Shown: one piece after another, positions 49,850-61,705 of the stretch
Position numbering within the stretch: the first letter of the stretch is position 1
Layout of the letters: each line of letters starts with the position of its first letter
DNA from: Membranipora membranacea
Lineage: Eukaryota; Bryozoa; Gymnolaemata; Cheilostomatida; Membraniporidae
Length of the DNA stretch: 64,000 nucleotides
NCBI GenBank assembly: GCA_914767715.1
Contig: OU612069.1
Location: 13,761,387-13,825,386, forward strand
Direction: 5' to 3'
The notes under the pieces: model-generated
The model's input: the letters and a program-made list of their open reading frames with translations, nothing else
Told to the model about the DNA's origin: nothing
The model's database searches: none
Translations under genes and position numbers: made by a program

Positions 49850-52800
49850 CAGTGAATAATGAAATAATACTTTGACGAAAAAATTCAAGCTTTTTTACAC
49901 AAAGTTTATTTTATATTTTTAGGTTTACTGCATTGACATGCCATATAGTGAGTGCACTATGTCATCCCTGTTTTTGGCATCTGTACTTGATACAGTGATT
50001 GGAGAGTGTCAACTTTATAAATTGCTTTTATAATAAGTGTTGGCCACCTTTTTACTGACTTTTATTCAATCTCTTGTGAGCTGTATCAATTAGATAGCTA
50101 GTCTGAGCACAGTACTTCCAAATTTAATTATGTGATAATTTTAGCATCCTGTTATTGGCTCCTTCTGAATTTTCTCAAAGCTTCAGAACTGAAGCATTAA
50201 ACTTTGTCATTTGAGTTTTGAACACAATTTCCCACCAAAAAACCGAAGCCACTGGCAACGCTTGTCTGATCAATCATTGCCTGAGTAAAAATATTGAGCA
50301 AACTGAGCAGTGTTGTTATTTTGAACTTGATATATTTGGGAAAAAAAACTGATTGTATCCTAGCCCCAATATGTTGTTTTGAACGCCTTTAAACCAACAG
50401 AATTACTTGAGGTGTGTTGATTGAATTAGATAAATTCTCCTCTTTAGTGGGGAAGAAGGGCAGTGTTTTGGTAGTTGTTCTTCTCCAGAATAAAAACGGA
50501 ATATATATGGAAATGGAAATGGAAACATTCACCGACTAAGTTTTAAGACAAGTTTCAAATATCCTAAATTATACCGATGTCGTGTTGTATATTTCTTATT
50601 TCAGACCTTAAACACACACCATTCAGAATGTCCTTGACCACCTAGAGAAATCTTGTTTATATATAATGAAGTTTCCTCTTGTTACCAGTTTTAAATATAT
50701 GTCTCTAGAGTTCACAGTGTCACAGGTCATTGCTCCCTCTGCTTGACGGATATTTCGGTTCAATGAATGACTTTGAGAAAATCATTAGTGGACGAAGTAT
50801 TAGTTTACTGTTTCGCATTTACATTGGTGCATCTCGGCCAAGCAGCTTACATGTTCGAATTGGCTTCACAGCTGTAGTGATTTATACTTCTCACACTGAT
50901 TTTGCACTAGGGTCCATGGACTGTGCTATACATTCGGGTTGTGAAACATTGTGCATATACCGACTCAAATTCAAATCACCTTAAACTTTGTTGCCAGTGT
51001 CTATGCACATATCTCCCATTCAGTGCAACATATACCATGCAGTAACCTATTCATAGGTCAATGCCCCAAGTTCTGGATGGATAGAAAGATTCAGCGAAGT
51101 TACCATGGTTTCAAGAAAGTTATTGTTAGATGCTGTTTGTACCGATGTTACTGGCGGTAGTTATTTCATTTCAAACGAGCAAAGCTCACATTCAAATTGT
51201 TGTATAAACCAAACCAATTCCATTTTTGGCTAAGAAATTACCGAAAAGTTTGCACTGAGGCCATTGACGGCAGCAGGTGCGCATGATGGCGCAGAACTTC
51301 TAATTCATTCCGAAACCAAATCTGCATTCCATGCAGCAGTCAATGGCAGCTAACGCCTGGGGGCTCAAAAAACTTTAAATTCTTTAATTGTAATACCATG
51401 GTCGTGTTCAACTTCAGAAGGATAATCATCACATCAATCAAGATATTATTCTATATTCCTGTAATACTATGATAATATGCTATGTGCAGGTTATAACTGT
51501 TTATTATGTCACTATATTACAATGGCCAAAACACTCAACAATTACAATTCCATGCGATTGATGCTCATTCTGCTTGATTTCAAGATTGTTCCCTGATGAA
51601 AATGTTCATTTTAATTGGAATAGAATTATAACATCACATCTGCGCTGACAAGTAATTGATGCTCATTCAGATCAAAGGCGTGCCAAATAGGTGCCATGAT
51701 AACAATGAGAATGAAAAATTTAATTTTAATGTTGAAATCTAAAAAATTATTACTGCTTAAATGATTACATGTGAGGCTTGAAAACGAATTCTATAGAATA
51801 TCCTACGATCAATTTATTACGAAAGATTCCTTTTGGTTTTCTGTCTCATTGCCCGAGCTTGATTAGGAAAATGCAATAAGGTAATTGATCAGGTCTCAAA
51901 TAAACCACAAACTTTTACTAGGAGTAGGAGGTCGCCCAGTTGGTTCGAGCATCGTACATTTAGCATACAAATGTTGAAGGTCATGGGTTCGAACCCCAAT
52001 GCAGGTATTCAGCTACTAGGGTTTTGTTGGCCCCCAGGTGTGCTCCGACCTGTCTGCAAACAAAGAGCAACCTGGCACAGATATTGCAGCTGCGCTCCTG
52101 AAGCAACTAATGTTTCACTGCCCATGCTTTGGGATTTGGCATGTGATAAGACAACTTGATTTTGATCAACCAGTTTTTTATCAACCATTTCTATGTAGAT
52201 TGGTGCAAGCATTACATTAAATGGCAAAACTTACCTTTAAGAGAAGATTTGATTACAACAAACTCGCATCAAAGCTTTATCTGACAGTTCTGGTGGTTCA
52301 GTTTTGGACTATCTAATTATATGCAGGTGGTATAAACACAAGACTCTTTCACTTATAACAGTCAGCTGAGGATTGAAATGCTTGTCATTAGTGGGTTTGA
52401 ACCAATATAGAGGCGAGCAAGGCAAGCTGTTGTCTGACAGAAAGAGCAATTCTATACATATTAATATTGACGAAACAAATTATTGTTTGGGATCCTGTTT
52501 TTGGATAGGCATGTGCAAAGAGGCTTGAGGAAATTCAGCTATCATCTTTTTTGACCAATTGTCATTTTTTGAGACGTTCCAGTTTTTTTCTTGATGGTGC
52601 TACAAAATTTTTATGATATCCAATTTTATTTTTTACCAGAGCTCACCAACTGTTTTATTTAATACCTCAGGGTATTTCAACAGTGGATTATAAATAAATT
52701 TGTAAATCTGTAATCTGTATCATAGCATTGTGAAATTCTTTAGGCACCCATTAATCAACAGATTAACTCAGCTTGAGCAGATCAACTATATAGTTGGGCA

Positions 52801-53700
52801 GATCCGGTTTCGCCCAGATGTGTTTATTTTGCCAGCGGCAATATAATATGGCCAACATTGTAGCTGAAAAATCTGTCCTCAATTATCACATTATTATACG
52901 GTGTATTTATATTCCAAGGCATTCACTCACACCATCTACCTTTTTCTTGAACACTTGTTATTTTCAGATAACCTTTTCTAGTTTTGTACTGATTACCAGG
53001 GATCAAAGGATTAAGTTACATCTGTCTGCAAGATCTTCTTGTATGTATGTCATCCAATTTAAATCACCTGATCATTTGGCTCTGTTTTTTTACCCTGGAT
53101 TCCAAGTATGAGATTATTTGGTCACCGTTGCCAACTTTCTTATACAATTTTCTTCTATTTACGAATGCCATATTGCAAATCATGGTACCATTGATAAGTT
53201 GTCTAATTTGGCAAACCACACCGTAAATCATTGTTATATGGTATAAATCTAATCTTAGCCAACTAATCTCAACTAACCAACTAAGCTAGTAACCAGATAC
53301 TAAAGTTGCTATATCAAGAAATCATATCGTTATTGTTTGTATGTTAGATGTTCAGATCAGTTTATTTGTTAATTAAATCACAAAAAAACATTGAAAAAAG
53401 TATTGCTTACTTTCAGAAGGGAAAGAAAAAAGCAACAATTTATTAACATGCTTCACAGTTTTTTAAGCATTCTCAAGCATGAAGTCGGGAAGTTTGATTA
53501 AAAATACTATCAGTTGAGTCTACAGAAATAATCAGTTTCTTTATTAGAAAAACAATCAGGCTTAACACTAAAAATTCTGAACAGAAAATGTGAGATTAAA
53601 ATTGTTGAGTGTAGTGCAAGTTACATAACATTTATATTCAATTGGTTGTGAAGTGTTGTTGGCATGTCGCTCATATTATATACATATTATTAAGTACAGA
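49850..53700. other. Long intergenic stretch with one SINE
   Basis: Apart from the SINE at 51920-52230 I see no gene. Open frames at 50730-50984, 52794-53111 and others lack domains and exon borders. No TATA promoter of the peptide-gene type was found here. Confidence 0.5.
51920..52230 (+). repeat. tRNA-derived SINE
   Basis: A pol III box A (GTCGCCCAGTTGG, 51931-51943) and a box B (GGTTCGAACCC, 51986-51996) are spaced as in tRNA genes. The anticodon arm is irregular (stem CATTT/AAATG around AGCATAC, no U33), so this is unlikely to be a working tRNA. An unrelated body follows. Its 3' end is not clearly defined. Confidence 0.6.
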
Positions 53701-53709
53701 CCATTTGAT

Positions 53710-53716
53710 CTTTTAT
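53710..53716 (-). terminator. Poly(A) signal overlapping the stop codon of gene B
   Basis: The minus strand reads ATT AAA TAA AAG, so AATAAA is formed by the last sense codon and the stop. If used, it implies a very short 3' UTR. Confidence 0.5.
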
Positions 53717-54720
53717 TTAATAGGTGTAGGCGTAGGATTTGGCCCTATACGTCTCTTACAACAGTATCCAGGGGCACATGAGTTTGCGTCACAGACATAC
53801 CGTCCTGCAGGTTTAGGTGCTGATGAGAAACTGTAGATTCCTGGACAAGCACAGCACCACATGTAAATGTTTGGAAGGCCAAACCCGCGATAAGAGCAGC
53901 AGCTACCAGGAGAACCAAATGAGGAGGTGGTCACGGATGTAGTTCTACTTGAACATGCTGGTGGTGCAGGTGGGTCTGAAATAGGAAAGATTAGAGTTTA
54001 TATGGATTCTTTACGATTGTCATCAGGTACAAACTGGTTAACGTGTTATGTTTTACAAGGTATTGTAATATGTAGATTTGTGAATCATCAAATTTGTTTG
54101 ATTAATTAGAGGATTTATTGGTGCGGAGAGGGAGGGGAGATCTGAAATACATAAATCAGGCTTTTTTAAATATTATAAAAACATCCAATTTTTCGTGATT
54201 GCTAAAATAAAGACTGGATAATGGTGATTGTGTTCTGGCGTGAAATGTCCTTGTATGCATGTTTGATTCGTGCTTTGATGAGGTCAAGCTTCTTTTATAG
54301 GTTACAGAAATTTCAGATTAAATATTTTAGAATAAAGAATCAATCACAGGTACTTACTTCCGATATCAAACTGAGCGCTGACAGCTGCTATCAGTACAAA
54401 GAGAAGTAAGCAGGCAGTGTGAAGTCTCAACATCCTGGATAAAGTAAAAAAAAAAGTTTTCTTAAATCAACGAGTATTAGCTTCCACAGGTAAGGGATTT
54501 CAGTGAACTCTTATGATTTGCTATAATGAATTCTAGTCAATTTTTTCAAGATTGAAAAAGAACTATTCAAAGTGTATCAGGCAAAAGTATCTAGCTCTAT
54601 GTAAACTTAAAATCAGTTGAGAAAATCAAAACAGATTTAAATTGAGTTAAATATATGAGTGCTTACCTTACTTGATGCGTAGTTTAACTCAACTCAAATT
54701 TATACAAACTGTTGATCACT
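53713..54720 (-). CDS. Small secreted Cys-rich peptide gene B (112 aa)
   Basis: Unrecognised secreted protein. Minus strand: non-coding exon 1 ending at a GTAAGC donor near 54667, exon 2 54434-54358 (ATG at 54433, signal peptide MLRLHTACLLLFVLIAAVSA), exon 3 53975-53713 (TAA stop), phase 1/2. The mature part begins NPPAPPACSS and carries ten Cys, including pairs in GSCCSY, WCCAC and GYCCKRR, then a Pro/Thr tail PNPTPTPIK. The PPxxPPxC start matches gene A (PPPLPPC). An AATAAA overlaps the stop codon. The Cys pattern fits a disulfide-rich extracellular peptide, but I could not match a family, so no activity is assigned. Confidence 0.75.
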
Positions 54721-54744
54721 GACTTAGAACTCAACTGCCTATAG

Positions 54745-54752
54745 TTTATATA
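54745..54752 (-). promoter_or_regulatory. TATA box of peptide gene B
   Basis: TATATAAA on the minus strand in the same context as gene A (GTATATAAACTAT). Confidence 0.75.
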
Positions 54753-54786
54753 CCTCTATTGAAAACATGAAGACAGAATCTTATAA

Positions 54787-54846
54787 GATTCATTGGCTAA
54801 CTAGTTTTTTTTAAGGATTTCTATTGGAGATCATTCTACTGTGGAA
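54787..54846 (-). promoter_or_regulatory. Conserved upstream block of peptide gene B
   Basis: Plus-strand GATTCATTGGCTAACTA (54787-54803) and CTATTGGAGATCATTCTACT (54821-54840) match the block upstream of gene A at nearly the same distance from the TATA box. Confidence 0.6.
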
Positions 54847-54899
54847 AAGAGATAGCCACAACAAGCAGTATCTCTTGCAAGCGGCCCAAATAATGATGA

Positions 54900-57790
54900 T
54901 ATTTTTCTTTGATGTTGACATCATAGGCTAACTATTTTTGAACCCTCACATAATTTATTTCATATTTTTTTACCTATTACAATGACATGCCAATCAAGGC
55001 TGATAATGTGCTCCCTGCTATTTGGGTGCAACTGTCCTAACTACAGCAATCGAGTGGCTCAAATTTATGCAAGTGATGCTTAATCTGTAAGAAATTGTGC
55101 CAACTGATGCTTTGATAGTCACGGCAACACTTTTTTGTTGGCTCTAATTAGGTAAAGGTCAAGGAGCTACTCAAATATCAACATAAACTATTATATTCCC
55201 TCAGCAATCTGCCAAGATACTGAATGTCAATAGCTTGTTATGATGTCATTGTGTCGTATCGGAGAAATAAGGTAGAAAATGCTTTTTGGTCAATGGTTGG
55301 CAGAGTCACAATGATAGCAAGCAAGTCCACTAGCTAGACAGCTTTCCGACTGTATGATACTATGAACTAAAATTTCCCTTTTTGCAGAAGAATGAATTAC
55401 TGTAGGAGGCAAAAAACCGCTTATGTCTTTGAGCTGAAGTTCCAATCCTGTACCAGAAAGTCATCGCTTATTTGGCGTTTTCTTTCGGATACGGTAAGTC
55501 AACTATGTGCTTGTAAACCCTTGTACAGCATGTTCATTGAACAAATCCGCGAAAGAAAATGGGTAAAGTGGTGTGGCAATATACTAAGATTGTGAACACC
55601 TTCACTCCGAAGGGGATCACTCTCTCTGTATTGCAGATTGTTCTCTAGTAAATTTTTTAAATTGGAGCATCAAAAATTGATAACACTGTTTGATTTGTAA
55701 CTAGCCGATTAATAATAATGATAATGAATTTATTCATATACCTCTTGATGTAATTGACATGGGTAACATCTAACCGGTGGAAAATTCTGCACTACACCAG
55801 CACAATGATTTTATGTTTTTTGGATGGATATACGCCATGCTAGGGCTAAGAAAGGGATACAAGATACAAGCTATGAAGACTGTTCAGAAAGTGCGTTGTT
55901 CTCAGATCATTCTCCTTTGTTGCCAGATGGGCTGTTAAAATCAATTCATAAAAATTTCCTATCTTCAGACGTCAAGTTGGAAGGTGTAGCACAGTATATA
56001 TTGATGGCCAAAGCGATTTAATCCTATATCATTTGTCTGCAATATTTTTATCCAGGGTTGGCGTGCACAAACTCAATCTTTATTGCCCGCTGCATTCTGG
56101 AACCAAATAACAAAATTGGCGTGAGGTTGTACATAAATAAAGTTTATAGCTGCACTGATTGCTTGCGATTGTGGTTACACAACAATTTGCGTTGATGTCC
56201 GAAATAACAATCAGTTGAGCCAAGGTAAACCGCATTTGGCAAACAACATCAAGCTCTTTGGATTATTAATGGCCATAAAAGAGAATTATAGAATGGAGCT
56301 TAAAAAGATGAAAACTAAAGACCTTTTAAAGATGATAAAAATTTGGCTTGATCACAACTCAGTGCTACTTTGACGCACTCACCCTCCAAGTTTATCATAA
56401 TCTCTAAAAGCGACATAAACAAGCTTGTCCTTACCTCCCTTGGATTCCAAGGTCGGGCTTGTAGTGTGAGAATGTTGTTTACGCAGCATTCCATTTAAGA
56501 TTAACTCAGTTACCTCTTACATTATTAACAAGGGTGTGCACACTTGTAGTCAAAGCTCAATTGACCATTACACTCAGCAAATGGATAGTATAATCTGTGT
56601 GAGTGATAATTTTATTGAAGAACTGTGCCTTGGTGTGTATACACAACATTGTTCTATGTAAAAATTTACTTTAGTCTCTGTTGCAGTTTAGTAACGCTTA
56701 CAATGCTCTCTTGTAACACAAGGATTTATTATCAGACCCCCTTTCTACTCATGACCTCCAAGGGCGACATAAACCAGCTTGACTTTACCTTCTTTTGGTT
56801 TCAAGGCCGGACACGTAGTGTGAGAATTTTTTTGACACTGCATCTTATTTAAGCTTGAGTCATTCACCATTTACACATTTATCCAGGGTATGCAAATTTG
56901 TCTTCAAAGCTTTATTGACCATTACACTCAGGAATTGAGTAATAAAAACCCGAGAGAGGGCTGTCTAACATTTAAGCTAATAGCTGTGCCTGTTAATATG
57001 ACTTGTTGTTAAAAACAACTCATGTTAAATGGAATAAAATCTTGCAAACCAATTTGTAAACCACATATGGCATTTCAACTACATAATTTTAGACATGCAA
57101 CGACTTTAATAAAAGCCACATTTATCTTGGTCTCAGCGAAAGTTTATAATTGAATCGCATAAACCCCTGCTCTTTTTTTTTCGATCGAGCCAAGGAGGTT
57201 CTTTGATCTAAAGCTGCCACATTTATTTTCTGATTGTTTCTTTCATGGGTCCTACGAAGTTCTCCTCCAAATAATTTGCTGACCAAAGGACCAATTTAAG
57301 TTTGTAGAACTAGTCATTAGACCTTATGAGTCAGAGATTAAAGGATTACTAGGGTTTGACTTTTAAAATCTTGTTAAAGGCAATTCAAAGTTTGTGATAT
57401 ATTTGTTAATGGGATGGGTTCGGTCTGAGTCCGACAAATCATCTCACGATTGCATCATGATTGTCCAAATATACTGCGTGCTCAGAACAATATATTTCTG
57501 GCAAATATGTTAATGTGTACATTATCATTGTACAATGTGTACATGTTTTATTGTTTTATTGAAGAAATTTGAAAAAAAAAACATACTGAGGATTATGCAG
57601 CTAGTTTCTGTTCACATGTACCAAGAACTTTTCAATTTCTGATAATATTTGCCAGCATCAGATTATTGTTGATAACAACTAAGGTATAAAAATCTGAATG
57701 AAAGTGGTGGGTATGTGTGTACTGAATCAATACAGCCGGTAACCGGAAATTGATGAAATATCTAGTTGCAGTTATCCTGAACATAAGGTA
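54900..57790. other. Intergenic with a roughly 354-bp tandem duplication
   Basis: No gene is seen. Segments at 56395-56590 and 56750-56945 are diverged direct copies: GCGACATAAAC at 56410 and 56764, then AAGGTCGGGCTTGTAGTGTGA against AAGGCCGGACACGTAGTGTG, then TTGACCATTACACTCAG in both. A partial third copy may lie near 56055. Confidence 0.6.
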
Positions 57791-57829
57791 AAGTTAGGAG
57801 GTTGTGTTGGCAATCTTGTGGTACATTTG

Positions 57830-58790
57830 TTATTCTGGTGATGATTTCCGAGCTGGTGCCTGCTTTGTCTCCTTCTGGCCAAATGGAGGTGCTGAAAGGT
57901 ATAGGAAATTTATGTTAATCATTAAGAAATGTCAAAATATTTTCAGAGCCACGAGCCAAAAAGGCATGGTTGTGATCTGCTTTGACCATAAACATTTAAA
58001 TAGTATTTATATGTTTATGGCTTTGACTTAAACATAGCATTTACAAATCACATCTCCATAAGTTTCAGACAGCCTGGATATATCACAAAAATTGCTGATA
58101 AATTCTTTTATGTCACAAAAAAATAATAGAGAAAAATAAAAAATATCATACAAAGGCATATCGAGACTTTATAACTTACGATCACTACCATAGGATATGC
58201 TGACAGTTGCTGCCATCAGAATAATCAGAAGTAAGCAAGCGGTGTAGAATCTCATCGTTATGCTGCTTAAATCAAGAGGAGAATTTCGTTAATGAAAATG
58301 CTATTAGCTTGTAAGGTTGTAAAGGCTTATGTTGAATTTTCAGGGCTTGTCCGATGTTGCCTGTTGAACAGACATTGACGAAAAACATCCAAAGATGGAA
58401 GGGAGCAGGTAAGATTTCTGTTCCCTCTGCATTCATTAGAAACACACCCTGAACGCCTTACCCATTGCCTAATACCATTGTTCAGGTAAAGTGTGTAAAT
58501 GTGAAAACCTGTTTAATGTGCTTCCACCACAGGCAGTTGGATTTTTGATAAAATATTTCAAAGCATGTGCAACAGCTAAATACCCATACGACCAACACTG
58601 ACAGTTGGATTCTCGATATGAGAACATTTCAAAGCATGTGCTTTTGACCTTCTGTTAGCGAACAACAATATTTGTAGAAAATCAAGCAAAAATGTTCGTT
58701 TAAACAAAATTCATATATGTGATTCTTACCCTTCTTTGTAAATAAATGAGCTTTAGCTGAACCTTCAATGACAAGAAAATACGCACACTG
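57830..58790 (-). CDS. Small secreted peptide gene C (45 aa), possibly decayed
   Basis: Third member of the cluster. Minus strand: non-coding exon 1 ending at a GTAAGA donor near 58731, exon 2 with acceptor near 58266 and ATG at 58255 to 58180 (signal peptide MRFYTACLLLIILMAATVS, close to YTACLLL/HTACLLL of its neighbours), exon 3 57891-57830 (TAA stop). Phase 1/2 is conserved and exon 3 again starts with prolines (PPPFGQK). The mature part is only about 25 residues, Lys/Pro-rich and without Cys. It may be a linear peptide or a truncated copy; other frames of the region beyond the stop contain Cys codons but join out of phase. Confidence 0.55.
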
Positions 58791-58815
58791 TTTAAGAACT
58801 AAGCTGCGTTTAGTC

Positions 58816-58821
58816 TTTATA
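58816..58821 (-). promoter_or_regulatory. TATA box of peptide gene C
   Basis: TATAAA on the minus strand (GGTATAAAGAC) upstream of the non-coding exon. A diverged version of the shared block (CTATTTGAAATCACTCAACT) lies at 58850-58869. Confidence 0.55.
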
Positions 58822-58849
58822 CCTGTGTTTACAGCATGAATACCCGATG

Positions 58850-59860
58850 CTATTTGAAATCACTCAACTATGGAATGTTATGGGAGGGCCCCAAACTGGC
58901 AGTATTGCTTATAATAGGGGCCTGGTGCAACCTGCCCTCAAGGATGTTTCTTATGAAAAATCAGGCCGTATATATTACTTTCTAAAATGTGCCGCAAGCT
59001 GCTAAATAGGGAATCATCAGCTATATTTGGCAATAACATTTCAATCAAGGCACTACCAGTGCCGTTACCTGGTGTTTATGCCTGGTGGAGGATTAAGAGA
59101 TTGGAGTTTTGACATTCATAGCTTTTCCAATAACAAAGCGTTGCCAAAAAAGCACTTTTATGATACGTATCTAAAATATGTAAAATACCCCGCAAGCGGC
59201 ACCAAGTTAGTCCAACTGTTGCCCCACGAATTTTTGATTATAACCCGTCAATTAATGACTTACCGCTGATTTATAAGTTTTTCTTGTAGTAGTCACTTAT
59301 GTATTGGAAGCAATGAGGTTTGATTTATTGCTGGAAGACACCTCACTCAATAAGCTTGTCATGGAATGGTTCATGAGCTAGCTTTGAATGGCAGTCTTGT
59401 CATTTCTAAATACGACTGATTCACCAGAGGTTCGCTGTGTGCTTACAAATCCTTAATTCAGTCACAATTGTAGTAGGTAATTTTATAATTCAAAAAAAAA
59501 ATTCTTAGCTTATCTGTAATTTGCAATATGGAAATTAATCAACTATGGAATGGTATGTGAGGTTTCAAGTTTGCCGTAATCCTCAGGGTGGTGTCCAACT
59601 TTGCCAGAAGCATGCATCATAGACCTGCGATGCCATTTCTTACCTCCTTAGGCGAGTATGCAGGCTGCAATCAATAAATTGGCCCACATCATCTATTATT
59701 GGCAATGAGACTTTGATCTTACCAATACTAGTGCCAGTGGTTAAGAGTAGAGACCTTGGGTCTTTTTCCTGTATCTAGATCATTCCAGAACACCACCTAA
59801 GTACCAGAGGTACAATGTGTGTTTTCAGACCCCTGAATTCTTTCACAATATCCCTTTCGT
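58850..59860. repeat. Diverged tandem duplication, period about 674 bp
   Basis: The start of one unit near 58856 (ATCACTCAACTATGGAATG) recurs near 59532 (TTAATCAACTATGGAATGG). Later landmarks repeat too: TTTGGCAATAACATTTCAA with an ACTAGTGCC-like site, and ACCAGAGGTTCGCTGTGTG against ACCAGAGGTACAATGTGTG. The repeated unit includes the gene C upstream block. Confidence 0.6.
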
Positions 59861-59869
59861 TATTTTAAT

Positions 59870-61300
59870 AACAAAAATAACATTCAGCCTTTAGACGTCC
59901 ATCCGTATATGCACTTGATTACTGTGGATGTTTTCACATGTACTCAAGAGGGATCACCCCCCTTGAAATGAAAACTTGCCACCCAAGTTGGAGCCAAGAA
60001 ACTCATCAGAACAGTTTGTATAGTCCTGCTTCTATTCTTGCATAGCTACTATAAGATTTTCATCAATTCGCATGTCTGCCAACATGCTCTTGTAGCAATT
60101 TGCTTGCATTGAGGACACCGTTGTTGACAATGTCCCTGTTAACTGATCTATAATCGATCTATAATTTGTAATATCAACTATCACAAAAATTACAAACAAA
60201 TATAATATATCCTAAAGATTAAATCTGTACAGGAGTTATACTTGAGAAATTTTCCAGCCCCAAAACGGCATTGACATAACCAGTAATCCTAAATTCTCGA
60301 ACATCCATCAGTCCCAACTTATGACATAACCAGCCGGTTTGGACTTGAAGCTAACACAACACAACTTGTGTATCTTGAGCATAACTTTTGTTCTTTTCCA
60401 TTTTATGATTAACATTAACCAGAGGAATGAATATTTTGAAACTAAAATGGGCTTCTCAGAACAAAATAAAGCCTTATCCTAACCTCCGAACGGATTTATC
60501 CTTTTTTACTGTGCGAGAAGGCAATTTCCACTAATTTGATTTTCTATCCGAGTTCGATGTGAGTGTAAAGAAGCCAGGGGTTCCTACTGGGCCAGGATGG
60601 GCAGCGATGATCAGTAAACTCTGAGTAGTATTTCGTAGTTCAACTTGCCATGAAGGTTACAACCAAGAGTGATTCTTCCCAGATAGTGATGACGAAGTAC
60701 CCAGGAAGTTAGCTCATCACTTAATAGTGCTCAATAGTCCGAGTAGCATCTGGAGGCAGGTATACTTCAGGTTGTACTCAGTGTAGTGCTCCAGATATGC
60801 CACATACCTGACAAGTCTCCCTTTTTGGTAGAGATCCTCCCAGTTTTTAGGGTCTTTTTCCACCCCCTCCCTATCTCCCTTTTTCCTCCCTTTTTTCAGC
60901 TTTCTTTACCCAGAACATTTTTTTAAGCTTCTTTTTGCAAGGGAAACCATGTTTTCCTACCTCAACAGTGCATATACCTATGTAATTACTTATTACCATT
61001 ACTGCTTGTGTGTAAAACCAGGTAAAATGACGCAATTCATAATATGAAAGCTCAAGTTTTGGCTTAGAAATAATATGACAAACGAGGGCTGAATTGCGCC
61101 TGCACCGCAAGACGCAGAGCGGTATTCCGGGGTTGGGATTTTGTCTGCGGAGACCTCCTGATTTCTGGGTCTACCTACTTGTCATGTATGAATATGGTGT
61201 TGTGTAGTTAGCTAGTCAGACTACTCCACAGTGAGTGCAACTAGCTAGACTGTCTGGTCACTCACATTGACATCTTTGTTCCCCTCACAGAGTCACAGCT
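59870..61300. other. Intergenic, no gene seen
   Basis: AT-rich sequence with a pyrimidine-rich tract at about 60810-60900 (CTCCCTTTTTGGTAGAGATC and following C/T runs). The minus-strand open frame at 60871-61110 includes this tract and looks spurious. Confidence 0.5.
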
Positions 61301-61307
61301 TTAAGCC

Positions 61308-61605
61308 TATTGCACACGAGCTTGTGTTTACCCAATCGCGATAGAATTTTGTTTACTTTGTGGTCTAAGCTCCGCCCTATTTCTTTTAGGCCGCGATTAT
61401 TACTAACTATACAGCTGATTCAACAAGTCCAATCTTGCCTGAGCGAGAAAAAAAAGAAAATGGTCTCATTGGTCAATTAGCAGTAACCAGCGGTATTTTC
61501 AATGAAGTTTATGACAGGAATCACTAAAAGGCTTTGGTTATGGAATATCATTGGCTGATCGCTAACCTTACAATTATCTCGCTGGTGTAAACACGCTTTG
61601 TGTCT
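61308..61605. mobile_element. Possible MITE with GTGTTTAC inverted ends
   Basis: CACACGAGCTTGTGTTTACC near 61308 is mirrored imperfectly by GGTGTAAACACGCTTTGTGT near 61585-61604. The interior is non-coding and no target duplication is resolved. Confidence 0.4.
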
Positions 61606-61629
61606 GTAATGGTAAATGAAGAGATAACG

Positions 61630-61705
61630 AGCAAAGCTAGAATTTCAAGCTCTATTCTATTTTTAAAAGCTCGGGTTTTCTAGCTGGTCTGTGGACCGCT
61701 TAATC
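61630..61705. repeat. Dispersed repeat shared with 47880-47960
   Basis: GAGCAAAGCTAGAATTTCAA followed by CTAGCTGGTCTGTGGACCGC matches GAGCAAAGCTAGAATTTCAA and CTAGCTGGTCTGTGAACCGC at 47879-47955 in the same orientation. Confidence 0.7.

Noticed and set aside
51920-52003. Functional tRNA gene
   Set aside because: A and B boxes are good, but the anticodon loop lacks U33 and the acceptor stem does not pair convincingly; a SINE is more likely.
59027-59269. 80-codon frame downstream of the peptide cluster
   Set aside because: It lies within a diverged tandem duplication whose second copy does not preserve the frame.
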